64,000 nt of DNA from Comamonas testosteroni (GCF_003569915.1 NZ_KZ984444.1:62001-126000), one strand, 5' to 3'; numbered from the stretch's first letter, positions 51,948 through 60,184 are shown. Notes: generated from the letters alone by a model not told the origin. Made by a program: numbers and translations.

Positions 51948-54002
51948 TCAGAGGTCGGCTTTGAGCACTTGCACCGCGCAGTCATAAAAACAGGGCGCGC
52001 GGCCAATGTCGGTGAGCTGCTGGTGGGTCAGTTCATTGACATTGGTGCCGTTCAGGCCCTGCTTGCGCCACCAGATGCCCAGGCCCACCACCACACCGGC
52101 GCGGGCGCGGCCGTTGATGCTGGCATGGCAGTGATACTCGCCACGCGCGTTGAAGATACGCAACCTGTCCCCGTCGGCAATGCCGCGCGCGGCAGCGTCG
52201 TCGGGATGGATTTCCAGCAGCGGGCGCTCTTCCATGCGTTGCAGGCTGCCCACATTGGCAAAGGTGCTGTTGAGGAAGTTGCGCGCGGGCGGCGAGATCA
52301 TGGCCAGCGGATATTCAGCCGTGGGCGGCTCGTAGTTGGGCAGATGCTCGGGCAGGGTGCTGATGCCCAGCCGGGCCAGCGCGGGGTTGTCGAACTCGCA
52401 TTTGCCCGAGGGCGTGGCAAAGCCGCCTTGCGCAAACGGTGCATCAGGCAGCGGAATATGGGCAAAGCCATGCGCCAGTAGCTCATCAAAATTGATAGCT
52501 GTATGCCTAATTGCTGTCTGGACTAGAGCCTTGTCTGACTCTGAAAAGTGCTCGGCGGCAAACGCCGGGTCCAGTTTGGCCATCTGCGCGGCCAGGTCGC
52601 GGAAGATCTGCGCATTGCTGCGCGCCTGACCTTCGGGTGCAATCGCGGGCTGGTTCAGCAGCACATCGGTGTGACCGTAGCTGCCGTGAATATCCCAGTG
52701 CTCCAGCTGCATGGTGGCGGGCAGCACATAGTCGGCATGGTCGGCGGTGTCGGTCATGAAATGCTCAAGCACGACGGTGAACAGGTCTTCGCGCGCAAAG
52801 CCTGCGGTCACTTTCGCTGACTCAGGTGCCACGGCCACAGGGTTGCTGTTGTAGACGACGACGGCTTCCACCTTGGGGCCGAACTGTGCATCCCCCCCGT
52901 GCAGCAGCACATCGCCAATGCTGCTCATATTCAGCGTGCGGGGGCGGCGCTGGCCCAGCAGCTGCGGCATCTGCAGGGCAGCGCGGTTAAAGGGCGATAC
53001 GCCCGAGCTGGACAGCAGCAGGCCGCCCGCGCGGTGGCGCCAGGCTCCCACCAGCGCAGGCAGGCAGGCAATGGCGCGCACAGCGTTGCCGCCGCCGCGC
53101 ACGCGCTGCATGCCGTAGTTCAGGCGAATGGCGGCGGGTTTGCTTGTGCCATAGTCACGCGCCAGGCAGCGAATCTGCTCCACAGCCAGACCGCAGACCT
53201 GGGCGGCGCGCTCGGGAGGCCATTGCAGTGCTCTTTCTTTCAGAGCGTCCCAGCCTTGTGTGTACTGGGCGATGTAGTCGTCGTCGAGCCAGTCATTGAC
53301 GATCAGCTCATGCATCAGCGCGAAGGCCAGCGCGGCGTCCGTGCCAGGTAGCAGTTGCAGATGCTCATGGCATTTGTCGGCGGTCTCGCTCTTGCGCGGG
53401 TCGATGCAGACCAGTTTTGCGCCATTGCGTTTGGCTTCCTGCGCATAGCGCCAGAAGTGCAAATTGCTGGTGATGCTATTGCTGCCCCAGATCAGGATCA
53501 GCTGACTTTCGGCAAAGAACTCCACGCGCATGCCCAGCTTGCCGCCGTAGGTGGCAGCCAGTGCCTCGCCGCCCGCATTGGAGCAGATGGTGCGGTCCAG
53601 CAGGCTTGCGCCAAGCTGGTGGAAAAAGCGCCGGTCCATGCTCTCGCCCTGCACCATGCCCATGGTGCCCGCATAGCTGTAGGGCAGTATGGCTTCGGGA
53701 TTGCGCTGGGCAATCGCGTGCAGGCGCTGGGCAATATCGCTCAGTGCTTCGTCCCAGCTCACGGGCGTGAACTGGCCGCTGCCCTTGGGGCCGCTGCGCT
53801 TCAAGGGCTGCAGCACGCGGTCTGCGTGGTAGTGGCGCTCCGTGTACTTGCTGACTTTGGCGCAGAGCACGCCGCCGGTATGGCCGTGGGCCGTATTGCC
53901 CTGTACCTTGATGGCCGTGCCATCGGCAACGGTGGTGACCAGGGCGCAGGTGTCCGGGCAGTCATGCGGGCAGGCGCCGCGTACTTGAGAGATGTGGGGC
54001 AT
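51948..54002 (-). CDS. Cytoplasmic molybdopterin oxidoreductase with [4Fe-4S] site
   Basis: 684 aa. The N-terminal cluster ligands are C11, C15, C19 and C47 (CPHDCPDTC and VLCAKV). The molybdopterin domains follow (VSWDEALSDIAQRL, IWGSNSITSNLHFWRYAQEAKRNGAKLVCIDPR, ADYVLPATMQLEHWDIHGSYGHT), and a C-terminal dinucleotide-binding domain (LLEIHPDDAAARGIADGDRLRIFN). No Tat signal is present, so it acts in the cytoplasm, like formate dehydrogenase-type or BisC-like enzymes. The substrate is unknown. A copy of the dispersed repeat lies antisense within the gene, encoding about residues 487-506 (around ALVQTAIRHTAINFDE). Confidence 0.9.
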   Translation of the reverse strand: MPHISQVRGACPHDCPDTCALVTTVADGTAIKVQGNTAHGHTGGVLCAKVSKYTERHYHADRVLQPLKRSGPKGSGQFTPVSWDEALSDIAQRLHAIAQRNPEAILPYSYAGTMGMVQGESMDRRFFHQLGASLLDRTICSNAGGEALAATYGGKLGMRVEFFAESQLILIWGSNSITSNLHFWRYAQEAKRNGAKLVCIDPRKSETADKCHEHLQLLPGTDAALAFALMHELIVNDWLDDDYIAQYTQGWDALKERALQWPPERAAQVCGLAVEQIRCLARDYGTSKPAAIRLNYGMQRVRGGGNAVRAIACLPALVGAWRHRAGGLLLSSSGVSPFNRAALQMPQLLGQRRPRTLNMSSIGDVLLHGGDAQFGPKVEAVVVYNSNPVAVAPESAKVTAGFAREDLFTVVLEHFMTDTADHADYVLPATMQLEHWDIHGSYGHTDVLLNQPAIAPEGQARSNAQIFRDLAAQMAKLDPAFAAEHFSESDKALVQTAIRHTAINFDELLAHGFAHIPLPDAPFAQGGFATPSGKCEFDNPALARLGISTLPEHLPNYEPPTAEYPLAMISPPARNFLNSTFANVGSLQRMEERPLLEIHPDDAAARGIADGDRLRIFNARGEYHCHASINGRARAGVVVGLGIWWRKQGLNGTNVNELTHQQLTDIGRAPCFYDCAVQVLKADL
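52486..52544 (+). repeat. Dispersed TAGCT repeat, copy 10, inside the molybdopterin enzyme gene
   Basis: ATCAAAATTGATAGCTGTAT, then GCCTAATTGCTGTCTGGACT, AGAGCCTTGTCTGACTCTGA. It shares the GGACTAGAG block with copy 5. The gene reads it antisense in the same relative frame as copy 7, so both proteins contain TAIN followed by an aromatic or aliphatic residue. Confidence 0.65.
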
Positions 54003-54163
54003 AGGGAGGGCCGCAAAAAACTTGATGCAAGTCCCAGGTAAGGGCCTTGTCGCGGCCTATTATGAGGGCCGCATCCGGGCCAGAAGTGCAGCAGATGCGA
54101 AACCATGGGCGGCGGGCCTACCCGGCCTGCAAGTATCGACAGCGATTCAAGAGAGCGTAATCA

Positions 54164-55321
54164 ATGCACAGCAAGCAAGTTGGGTTCAATCGCAGACAGT
54201 TTGTGGGCGCTGCAGCAGGTTTGACTGCTGCGACATGGGGATGGAGCAGTCAGGCGCAGGAAGCCGGCCCCATCGTGCTGGGCCAGTCCTGTGCGCTCAG
54301 CGGGCCGTCGGCCCAGCTTGGCACGCATTTTTCCGCAGGGGCCAAGCTCTACTTTGACCAGCTCAATGCCCAGGGCGGCATTGGCAAGCGGCCTGTGGAG
54401 CTGCGCACGCTGGACGACGGCGATGAACCCGACCGCTGCGTAGCCAATACCCAGAAATTCCTGAACGACGATGTGCTGGCGCTGTTCGGCTATCTGGGCA
54501 CTCCCACCAGCGTGGCGGCGATTCCGCTGCTGCAGCAGGCCAGGGTGCCGCTGGTGGCACCGCTGACCGGCGGTCTGGCGCTGCGCGACCCCAAGCTGGC
54601 GCAACTGATCTTCAATGTGCGCGCTTCCTATGTCGATGAGACAGCGCTCATGGTCAAGCAGCTGACTTCGCTGGGTCTCAAGAAAATTGCGGTCTGCTAC
54701 CAGAACGATGCCTATGGCCAGTCCGGTCTTGATGGCGTGACGCAGGCGCTGCAGGCCCATGGTCTCAAGCCCGTGGGCGCAGCCACGGTGGAGCGCAACT
54801 CCGTCGATGTCAGCAAGGCCGTCAAGGCGCTGGTACCGCTGGGCGCGGATGTGATCGTGCAGGTCGGTACCTATGCGGCCAGCGCTGCCTTTGTGCGCGC
54901 GGCGCGCCAGGCGGGCTTTGGCGGGCAGTTCTACAACGTGTCTTTTGTCGGCACCTCGGCGCTGGCGCAGGCGCTGGGCAAGGAGGCCGAAGGCGTGGTG
55001 GTCACCCAGGTCGTTCCCTCGCCCTACAAGACCTCGCACCCGCTCACGCGCGAGTTTCATAACGCCGTGCAAAAGGACGGCAACAAGGTTGCGCTCAACT
55101 ACTCCAGTCTGGAAGGCTATCTGGCCGCCCGCGTCATGGCCGAAGGGCTCAAGAATGCGGCTGCCAGCGGCAAGCTGCAGCGCGACAGCCTAGCAGCGGC
55201 GCTTGACGCGCTCAACGGCCAGCAGGTGGCGGGTTTTCCGCTGGCCTTCAAACCCCAGGCAGGCAAGCCGCGCTTTGTGGAGCTGTCCATGCTCACGGGC
55301 GACGGCAAAGTACGGGTTTGA
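54164..55321 (+). CDS. Branched-chain-type ABC substrate-binding protein (Tat-like signal)
   Basis: 385 aa. The leader has NRRQFVGAAAGLTAATWG, a twin-arginine-type signal ending SQAQEA. The mature protein begins PIVLGQSCALSGPSAQLGTHFSAGAKLYFDQLNAQGG and has LRTLDDGDEPDRCVANTQKFL and IAVCYQNDAYGQSGLDGVTQAL, the type I periplasmic binding fold. It captures an unknown small ligand; no permease is adjacent. The next gene is an M20 amidohydrolase 75 bp downstream with an inverted repeat between, so a peptide-like or acyl-amino-acid ligand is possible. Confidence 0.9.
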   Translation: MHSKQVGFNRRQFVGAAAGLTAATWGWSSQAQEAGPIVLGQSCALSGPSAQLGTHFSAGAKLYFDQLNAQGGIGKRPVELRTLDDGDEPDRCVANTQKFLNDDVLALFGYLGTPTSVAAIPLLQQARVPLVAPLTGGLALRDPKLAQLIFNVRASYVDETALMVKQLTSLGLKKIAVCYQNDAYGQSGLDGVTQALQAHGLKPVGAATVERNSVDVSKAVKALVPLGADVIVQVGTYAASAAFVRAARQAGFGGQFYNVSFVGTSALAQALGKEAEGVVVTQVVPSPYKTSHPLTREFHNAVQKDGNKVALNYSSLEGYLAARVMAEGLKNAAASGKLQRDSLAAALDALNGQQVAGFPLAFKPQAGKPRFVELSMLTGDGKVRV

Positions 55322-55348
55322 TGTTGTGACGCCATGAGCTCTCTGGCT

Positions 55349-55385
55349 TTGGGTCATCATGTCGTCATTGCCAATGATGACCCAA
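55349..55385 (+). promoter_or_regulatory. 11-bp inverted repeat abutting the ribosome site of the M20 gene
   Basis: TTGGGTCATCA (55349-55359) and TGATGACCCAA (55375-55385) are perfect complements with a 15-base spacer. The last two As of the right arm are the first bases of the AAGGAGA Shine-Dalgarno sequence, so folding in the mRNA could limit ribosome access, or the DNA palindrome could bind a regulator. A nested TCATT/AATGA hairpin is possible. Confidence 0.55.
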
Positions 55386-55396
55386 GGAGAGAGCGC

Positions 55397-56605
55397 ATGT
55401 TCCTGCTGCCTGAACTCAAAGAAAGCGCCCCTGACATTGCCGCACTGCGGCGCGATATCCATGCCCACCCGGAGCTGTGCTTTGAAGAGATTCGCACCTC
55501 CGATCTGGTAGCGGCCAAGCTGGCCGAGTGGGGTGTTCCCACGCACCGAGGTCTGGGCAAGACCGGCGTGGTCGGCATCATCCATGGCCGCGATGGCGGT
55601 CAAAGTGGCAAGGCCATCGGTCTGCGCGCTGATATGGATGCCCTGCCCATGCAGGAGTTCAACACCTTTGCCCATGCCAGCCGCCATGCGGGAAAGATGC
55701 ATGCCTGTGGTCACGACGGCCACACGGCCATGCTGCTGGCAGCCGTGCAATATTTGGCCGCCCACCGCGACAGCTTTGAAGGCACGGTCTATGCCATCTT
55801 CCAGCCTGCAGAAGAAGGCGGCGGCGGCGCGCGCGAGATGGTCAACGATGGCCTGTTCACCCAGTTCCCCATGCAGGCCGTGTTTGGCATGCACAACTGG
55901 CCCGGCATGAAGGCCGGCACCATGGCCGTGGGCGCAGGCCCGGCCATGGCTTCGAGCAACGAGTTCAAGATCGTCGTGCGCGGCAAGGGCGGTCATGCCG
56001 CCATGCCGCATATGGTGGTGGACCCCGTGCCTGTGGCCGCTCAGCTCATCATGGCTTTCCAGACCATTGTCAGCCGCAACGTCAAGCCGATTGAGGCCGG
56101 TGTGGTCTCCGTCACCATGGTGCATGCCGGTGAAGCGACGAACGTGGTGCCTGATAGCGTGGAGCTGCAAGGCACGGTGCGCACTTTCACACTCGAAGTG
56201 CTGGACCTGATAGAGCAGCGCATGCAGCAGATCAGCCAGTCGCTTTGCGCTGCCCATGGCACGCAGTGCGAGTTTGAATTTGTGCGCAACTACCCGCCCA
56301 CCATCAACACGGCCCCCGAAGCCGAATTTGCCCAGGCCGTGATGCGCGAGATTCTGGGCGATGCCGGTGTGGTGCCCCAGGAGCCATCGATGGGCGCAGA
56401 GGACTTTGCCTTCATGCTGCTGGAAAAGCCCGGAGCCTATTGCTTTATCGCCAACGGCGACGGCGACCACCGCGCGCTGGGCCATGGCGGCGGCCCCTGC
56501 ACGCTGCACAACCCCAGTTATGACTTCAACGACGAGCTGATTCCGCTGGGCTCGACTTTCTGGGTCAAGCTGGCCCAGCGCTGGCTGGCGCAGCCCACGC
56601 GTTGA
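55397..56605 (+). CDS. M20-family amidohydrolase (hippurate/N-acyl-amino acid hydrolase type)
   Basis: 402 aa. Metal-binding motifs of M20D peptidases: ALRRDIHAHPELCFEE, GLRADMDALPMQE, MHACGHDGHTAMLL, FQPAEEGGGGAREMV and, near the C-terminus, PSMGAEDFAFMLLEKPGAY. The dimerisation lid lies at about 185-300. It hydrolyses an amide such as hippurate or an N-acetyl or N-acyl amino acid in the cytoplasm. AAGGAGA six bases before the ATG at 55397 favours this start over an in-frame ATG at 55334. Confidence 0.93.
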   Translation: MFLLPELKESAPDIAALRRDIHAHPELCFEEIRTSDLVAAKLAEWGVPTHRGLGKTGVVGIIHGRDGGQSGKAIGLRADMDALPMQEFNTFAHASRHAGKMHACGHDGHTAMLLAAVQYLAAHRDSFEGTVYAIFQPAEEGGGGAREMVNDGLFTQFPMQAVFGMHNWPGMKAGTMAVGAGPAMASSNEFKIVVRGKGGHAAMPHMVVDPVPVAAQLIMAFQTIVSRNVKPIEAGVVSVTMVHAGEATNVVPDSVELQGTVRTFTLEVLDLIEQRMQQISQSLCAAHGTQCEFEFVRNYPPTINTAPEAEFAQAVMREILGDAGVVPQEPSMGAEDFAFMLLEKPGAYCFIANGDGDHRALGHGGGPCTLHNPSYDFNDELIPLGSTFWVKLAQRWLAQPTR

Positions 56606-56611
56606 TAAAAA

Positions 56612-56625
56612 AGAACGGTCGTTCT
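56612..56625. promoter_or_regulatory. Palindromic operator overlapping the acyl-CoA-binding protein promoter
   Basis: AGAACG-GT-CGTTCT is a palindrome of the GAACGnnCGTTC type used by several TetR-family fatty-acid regulators. A possible -10 TACACT (56645-56650) with a weak -35 TTCTAA (56622-56627) at 17-bp spacing would place it over the -35. It lies 57 bp upstream of the acyl-CoA-binding protein start. No cognate regulator is adjacent. Confidence 0.6.
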
Positions 56626-56681
56626 AATTTGGCGTTTTTTTCGCTACACTGGTCTCGATTTTTATAAACCGGAGACCGTCC

Positions 56682-56939
56682 ATGTCCGATCTGAACGCTA
56701 CTTTTGAAGAGGCCGTCAAAGGCTCGACCACCTCGATCACCACTCGCCCTGACAACGCGACCTTGCTCAAGATCTACGCGCTGTACAAGCAGGCGACCGA
56801 GGGTGACAACGAGACCAAGAAGCCCAGCTTCACCGACATGGTGGCCCGCGCCAAGTGGGATGCCTGGGCCAAGCTGGAAGGCACATCCCCCGATGAGGCC
56901 AAGCAGCTCTATATTGATCTCATCGAATCGTTGAAGTAA
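56682..56939 (+). CDS. Acyl-CoA-binding protein
   Basis: 85 aa, full length for the ACBP family. Four-helix bundle signature: LNATFEEAVKGSTTS, LLKIYALYKQATEGDNETKKPSFTDMVARAKWDAWAKLEGTSPDEAKQLYIDLIE, with the Tyr and Lys that contact the CoA adenine and phosphate in YALYKQATEGD. The usual FTDM...AKYDAW is AKWDAW here. It buffers and carries medium- and long-chain acyl-CoA in the cytoplasm. It has its own promoter with an operator-like palindrome, and a REP-like hairpin region follows. Confidence 0.93.
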   Translation: MSDLNATFEEAVKGSTTSITTRPDNATLLKIYALYKQATEGDNETKKPSFTDMVARAKWDAWAKLEGTSPDEAKQLYIDLIESLK

Positions 56940-56944
56940 TCACC

Positions 56945-57060
56945 CCCTGAGCGGCTGCGCCACTTCCCCCTCTCTCGATGCGTTGCATCGGGAGGGGGAC
57001 GACAGCCTCGCTGCGAGGCGGCTCTTGCTCGCTGTCCCTCGGTTGGGCTGTGCCGGTTTT
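56945..57060. repeat. REP-like GC-rich double-hairpin repeat
   Basis: CCCCCTCTCTCGATGC (56966-56981) pairs imperfectly with GCATCGGGAGGGGG (56985-56998). A second hairpin is GCCTCGC-T-GCGAGGC (57005-57019). From memory, near-identical elements occur between genes in many Comamonadaceae genomes. It lies between convergent genes, so it may also act as a terminator. Confidence 0.6.
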
Positions 57061-57065
57061 TGGGG

Positions 57066-58073
57066 TCAGTACTTATTCGAAAAATTGGCTGAAATGCGTT
57101 GACGCAAATACTCCGCCCCTGTGATGGGCGGATATTTTTTGGCCGGGCCTTCAATCACCGCATCCTCATTGGCCTGACAGAAGAACGCCAGGCTGTAGCG
57201 CGCGTCCTGGGACTCGTGCGGCAGCGGGTTGCGTACGCGGTGAAAGTTGCTGGGTAGCTGGTCATCGCTCCAGCGCATCAGCATGTCGCCGATATTGCAG
57301 GTGATCACGCCGTCCACAGGCTCGACCGGCGTCCATTGCTGGGCATCGGCTTCTTTGCCGGGCATGACCTGCAGACCGCCTTGCCCGGCGCGCTGGAATA
57401 GCAGCGTGAGGCAATCAAAATCCGTATGCGCCCCGGCGCGCCACAAGCCTAGTTCCTCCTTGAGGGCCGGGTCCACCGCAAAGTAATGCAGCATGCGCAG
57501 GGTGCTCTGGTAGCTGGGCACCGATGGATCATGGGCGCGCGTGAAAAAGTCTTCATCAAAGCCCAGCTTGTACGCAAAGCAGGACAGCAGCTGCATGCCC
57601 ACTTGCCAGCATTGCTTTTCAAATTCCAGCGTGGCTTGCTGAAAGCCGGGTAGCTCGGCTTCACTGGGCCACAGCCCCTCCATGCGCGGGCGGGTGACCT
57701 GGTAGGACTCTTTCTGGTCAGGCGTGCGGGTTGATGGGCGAATCTGCGCCTTGTGTTCCCAGCCCGCATTGCGCGCCAGCGGCCATTGCGCTTTGACGTC
57801 GGCAGGTTGCGCAAAGAACTGCCGGGCGCGCTCGAAGGCAGCATCGATATCAGGCTGAGGAATGCCGTGGCCGCAGACCTGAAAGAAGCCAATCTCCACC
57901 GAAGCGCTCCAGATCTGCTCGGCAATCTCGTGCTTGCGCGCTTCAAAGTGGCTGATGTCGATCACGCGCACTTCGCGCGTGGTGGTTTCCACGCCCTGGC
58001 CGCCCATGCGGGCCTCCTTGTCCAGTTCCCCCAGGCTGTAGGCGCTAGTGGTGTGGGTCGTCACGGTTTGCAT
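57066..58073 (-). CDS. Isopenicillin N synthase-family 2-oxoglutarate/Fe(II) oxygenase
   Basis: 335 aa. The N-terminal DIOX_N part (about 40-150) has VRVIDISHF and IGFFQVCGHGIP. The C-terminal double-stranded beta helix has the iron ligands H and D in GAHTDFDCLTLLFQ, the distal H in SNFHRVRNP, and the 2-oxoglutarate contact RYSLAFF. It oxidises an unknown small molecule in the cytoplasm. The start at 58073 gives the family length; the frame is open further upstream without conserved sequence. It is divergent from a base deaminase and ABC importer across a repeat-rich 529-bp gap, suggesting a shared catabolic role. Confidence 0.9.
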   Translation of the reverse strand: MQTVTTHTTSAYSLGELDKEARMGGQGVETTTREVRVIDISHFEARKHEIAEQIWSASVEIGFFQVCGHGIPQPDIDAAFERARQFFAQPADVKAQWPLARNAGWEHKAQIRPSTRTPDQKESYQVTRPRMEGLWPSEAELPGFQQATLEFEKQCWQVGMQLLSCFAYKLGFDEDFFTRAHDPSVPSYQSTLRMLHYFAVDPALKEELGLWRAGAHTDFDCLTLLFQRAGQGGLQVMPGKEADAQQWTPVEPVDGVITCNIGDMLMRWSDDQLPSNFHRVRNPLPHESQDARYSLAFFCQANEDAVIEGPAKKYPPITGAEYLRQRISANFSNKY

Positions 58074-58602
58074 AAGTCTCTCTCTTGCGAAGACTTCAAG
58101 CGCAGGGCCATGTGAGGTATCGGGCAGGCAGCAGACGCTTGAAGTGTGGATATCAGGCGCGACGGGCGTCGCACCCACTTCAAGAGCAATGACCCGCAAG
58201 CAACTGCTGTGCAGTGCTGGCTGCTGAACGCTTCTACTCTTGCCTTGATTGCAGCAAACGCCATGCCAGCCTTGCCTGCAGAAAAGAGGCTGCATGCAGC
58301 TTCATTCTGGTGCGTGCCCGGCTTGTGTGGTGCATGCGCATGGATGCGTGCACCGCCGCAATGCATGAGCTGCTGCTTTGGTGCATCACCCGGTGCGTGA
58401 AGTGACGACTTGTAAAAGCAGGCACGCCAATTGCTTGATTAATGCCTGAGTAGAAGCGTTCAGCCTGCATCTTTGTGCAGCGCCCGGAAATTGCTCGAGT
58501 CCCTGTCTGCATACCGCTTGCAGATGTCTGTGTTGACCAAGCCGGGAGAGTTGTCATGCCACTTTGCTTTTTCGTTCTCAATCTTGTGTGGAGCTATCTG
58601 TG
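58074..58602. other. 529-bp non-coding, inverted-repeat-rich divergent region
   Basis: No credible gene. It holds CTTCAAG/CTTGAAG motifs three times (58095-58101, 58138-58144 and 58178-58184), the last two forming ends of a 9-bp stem CTTGAAGTG/CACTTCAAG that encloses a small hairpin GCGACG-GG-CGTCGC. A 17-bp perfect inverted repeat lies at 58223-58239 and 58448-58464, and a hairpin GGTGCATGC/GCGTGCACC at 58329-58354. It separates the 2-oxoglutarate oxygenase from the divergent deaminase/importer genes and is probably their control region. Confidence 0.7.
58223..58464. repeat. 17-bp perfect inverted repeat enclosing 208 bp
   Basis: GCTGAACGCTTCTACTC (58223-58239) recurs as its exact reverse complement at 58448-58464. 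The match does not extend clearly inward and I see no target-site duplication, so it could be a pair of distant operators, or the ends of a small non-autonomous element. Confidence 0.7.
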
Positions 58603-59103
58603 ATGTCTCTGCCCGAAGAAGCCCGTCTGAATGAAACCGATGGCATCTACCTGCGCCGCGCAATTGCGCTGGCGGACAAGGCGCGCGAGCGCGGCAACCG
58701 CCCGTTTGGCGCGCTGATTGTGGGCGCGGGCGGCAAGGTGCTGGCCGAAGCCACCAACGCCAATGGCGAAAGCGGTGACTGCACGGCCCATGCCGAGCTG
58801 TCGGCCATTCGCCTGGCCAGTCCGCTGTTCACGCGCGAAGAGCTTTCTGCAGCCACGCTGTACTCCTCATCTGAGCCCTGCGTGATGTGCGCAGGGGCCA
58901 TCTTCTGGTCCGCCATTGGCCGTGTGATTTACGGCATCGACGCCGAGCGGCTGCGTGTGTTCCGTGGTGAGCGGCTCGATCAAAAGGACGCCGAGCTGTC
59001 CTGCCGCGATGTGTTCAACACCTCGTCGCACGCCATCGAATGCATAGGCCCTGCGCTGATCGAGGAAGCCAGCACCTCGCACCAAGGGGCCTGGAAGGTC
59101 TGA
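58603..59103 (+). CDS. Nucleobase/nucleoside deaminase (CDA fold)
   Basis: 166 aa. The zinc-dependent deaminase motifs are complete: H63 and E65 in CTAHAELSAIR, and C93 and C96 in SSEPCVMCAGAIFW. The length and SxxEPCxMCxGA form fit guanine deaminase-type and related nucleoside deaminases rather than tRNA-specific TadA, although the distinction is not certain. It removes an amino group from a purine or pyrimidine-like substrate in the cytoplasm. GGAG lies 9 bases before the ATG. It leads a group with an NMT1/THI5-type ABC importer, which may bring in its substrate. Confidence 0.88.
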   Translation: MSLPEEARLNETDGIYLRRAIALADKARERGNRPFGALIVGAGGKVLAEATNANGESGDCTAHAELSAIRLASPLFTREELSAATLYSSSEPCVMCAGAIFWSAIGRVIYGIDAERLRVFRGERLDQKDAELSCRDVFNTSSHAIECIGPALIEEASTSHQGAWKV

Positions 59104-59147
59104 TCGCTTTTTTCAAGAACATCTATCTGCAAGAGAGGAAATCCATC

Positions 59148-60176
59148 ATGCAAACCAAGCGTCTGTTTCTGCGCTCCCTGATGGCTCTGGGCGCATTTGC
59201 CAGTGCCACCACGGCCTTTGCTGCGACGCCCATCAAGTTCCAGCTGGACTGGCGTTTTGAAGGGCCTGCGGCGCTGTTTCTGCAGCCCGTGGCCAAGGGC
59301 TACTTCAAGGCGGCTGGCCTTGATGTGACGGTGGACGCGGGCAGTGGCTCCGGCGGGGCCATTCAGCGCGTGGCTTCAGGCTCGTACGACATGGGCTTTG
59401 CCGATCTGGCCGCGCTCATGGAGTTTCACGCCAACAATCCCGACGTCAAAGACAAGCCCGTGGCCGTGATGATGGTCTACAACAACACGCCGGCCTCGGT
59501 CATGGCGCTCAAAAAAAGCGGGCTGAGCAAACCCACGGATCTGAGCGGCAAGAAGCTGGGTGCGCCGGTGTTTGACGCAGGCCGCCGGGGCTTCCCATTG
59601 TTTGCCAAGGCCAACAAGGTGGGCGATGTGCAATGGACCAGCATGGACCCACCGCTGCGCGAAACCATGCTGGTGCGCGGCGATATCGATGCCATCACGG
59701 GCTTTACCTTCACCTCGCTGCTGAACCTGGAAGCACGCGGCGTCAAGGCCGCTGATGTGGTGGTCATGCCGTTTGCCGACAACGGCGTGAAGCTCTACGG
59801 CAACGCCATCATCGCCAGCGCCAAGCTGGTGCGCGAGAACCCCGAAGCCGTGCGCGCTTTTCTCAAGGCCTTCAGCAAAGGTGCCAAGGAAGTCATGGCC
59901 AACCCGGGCGCGGCCATTGCCTATGTGAAGGAGCGCGACGGCATCGTCAACACAGCGCTGGAAACGCGTCGCCTGCAACTGGCCATTGACAGCGTGATCA
60001 ACACCGCCGATGCGCGGGCTGAAGGCTTTGGCCAGGTCACGCCCACACGCATGGCGCTGATGGCATCGCAGGTGTCTGACGTGTATGCGACCAAGACGCG
60101 GGTGAATGCCGAAGCCGTCTGGAATGGCCGCTTTCTGCCGCCAGTGGCAGACCTCGAAGTCTTCACCAAGAAGTAG
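59148..60176 (+). CDS. NMT1/THI5-type ABC substrate-binding protein
   Basis: 342 aa. A signal peptide (SLMALGAFASATTAFA) is followed by IKFQLDWRFEGPAALFLQPVAKGYFKAAGLDVTVDAGSGSGGAIQRVASGSYDMGFADLAALMEF, the typical opening of the SsuA/THI5-like family whose members bind sulfonates, nitrate or pyrimidines such as thiamine precursors. The LDWRFEGP element and the adjacent deaminase favour a nucleobase-like ligand. It is followed by an ATPase (60 bp) and a permease, forming a complete importer. AGAGAGGAAA precedes the ATG. Confidence 0.92.
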   Translation: MQTKRLFLRSLMALGAFASATTAFAATPIKFQLDWRFEGPAALFLQPVAKGYFKAAGLDVTVDAGSGSGGAIQRVASGSYDMGFADLAALMEFHANNPDVKDKPVAVMMVYNNTPASVMALKKSGLSKPTDLSGKKLGAPVFDAGRRGFPLFAKANKVGDVQWTSMDPPLRETMLVRGDIDAITGFTFTSLLNLEARGVKAADVVVMPFADNGVKLYGNAIIASAKLVRENPEAVRAFLKAFSKGAKEVMANPGAAIAYVKERDGIVNTALETRRLQLAIDSVINTADARAEGFGQVTPTRMALMASQVSDVYATKTRVNAEAVWNGRFLPPVADLEVFTKK

Positions 60177-60184
60177 TTTGCTCA

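Noticed and set aside
58223-58464. Complete insertion sequence or MITE with target-site duplication
   Set aside because: The 17-bp ends are perfect, but I see no matching flanking duplication and no transposase, so it is reported only as an inverted repeat.
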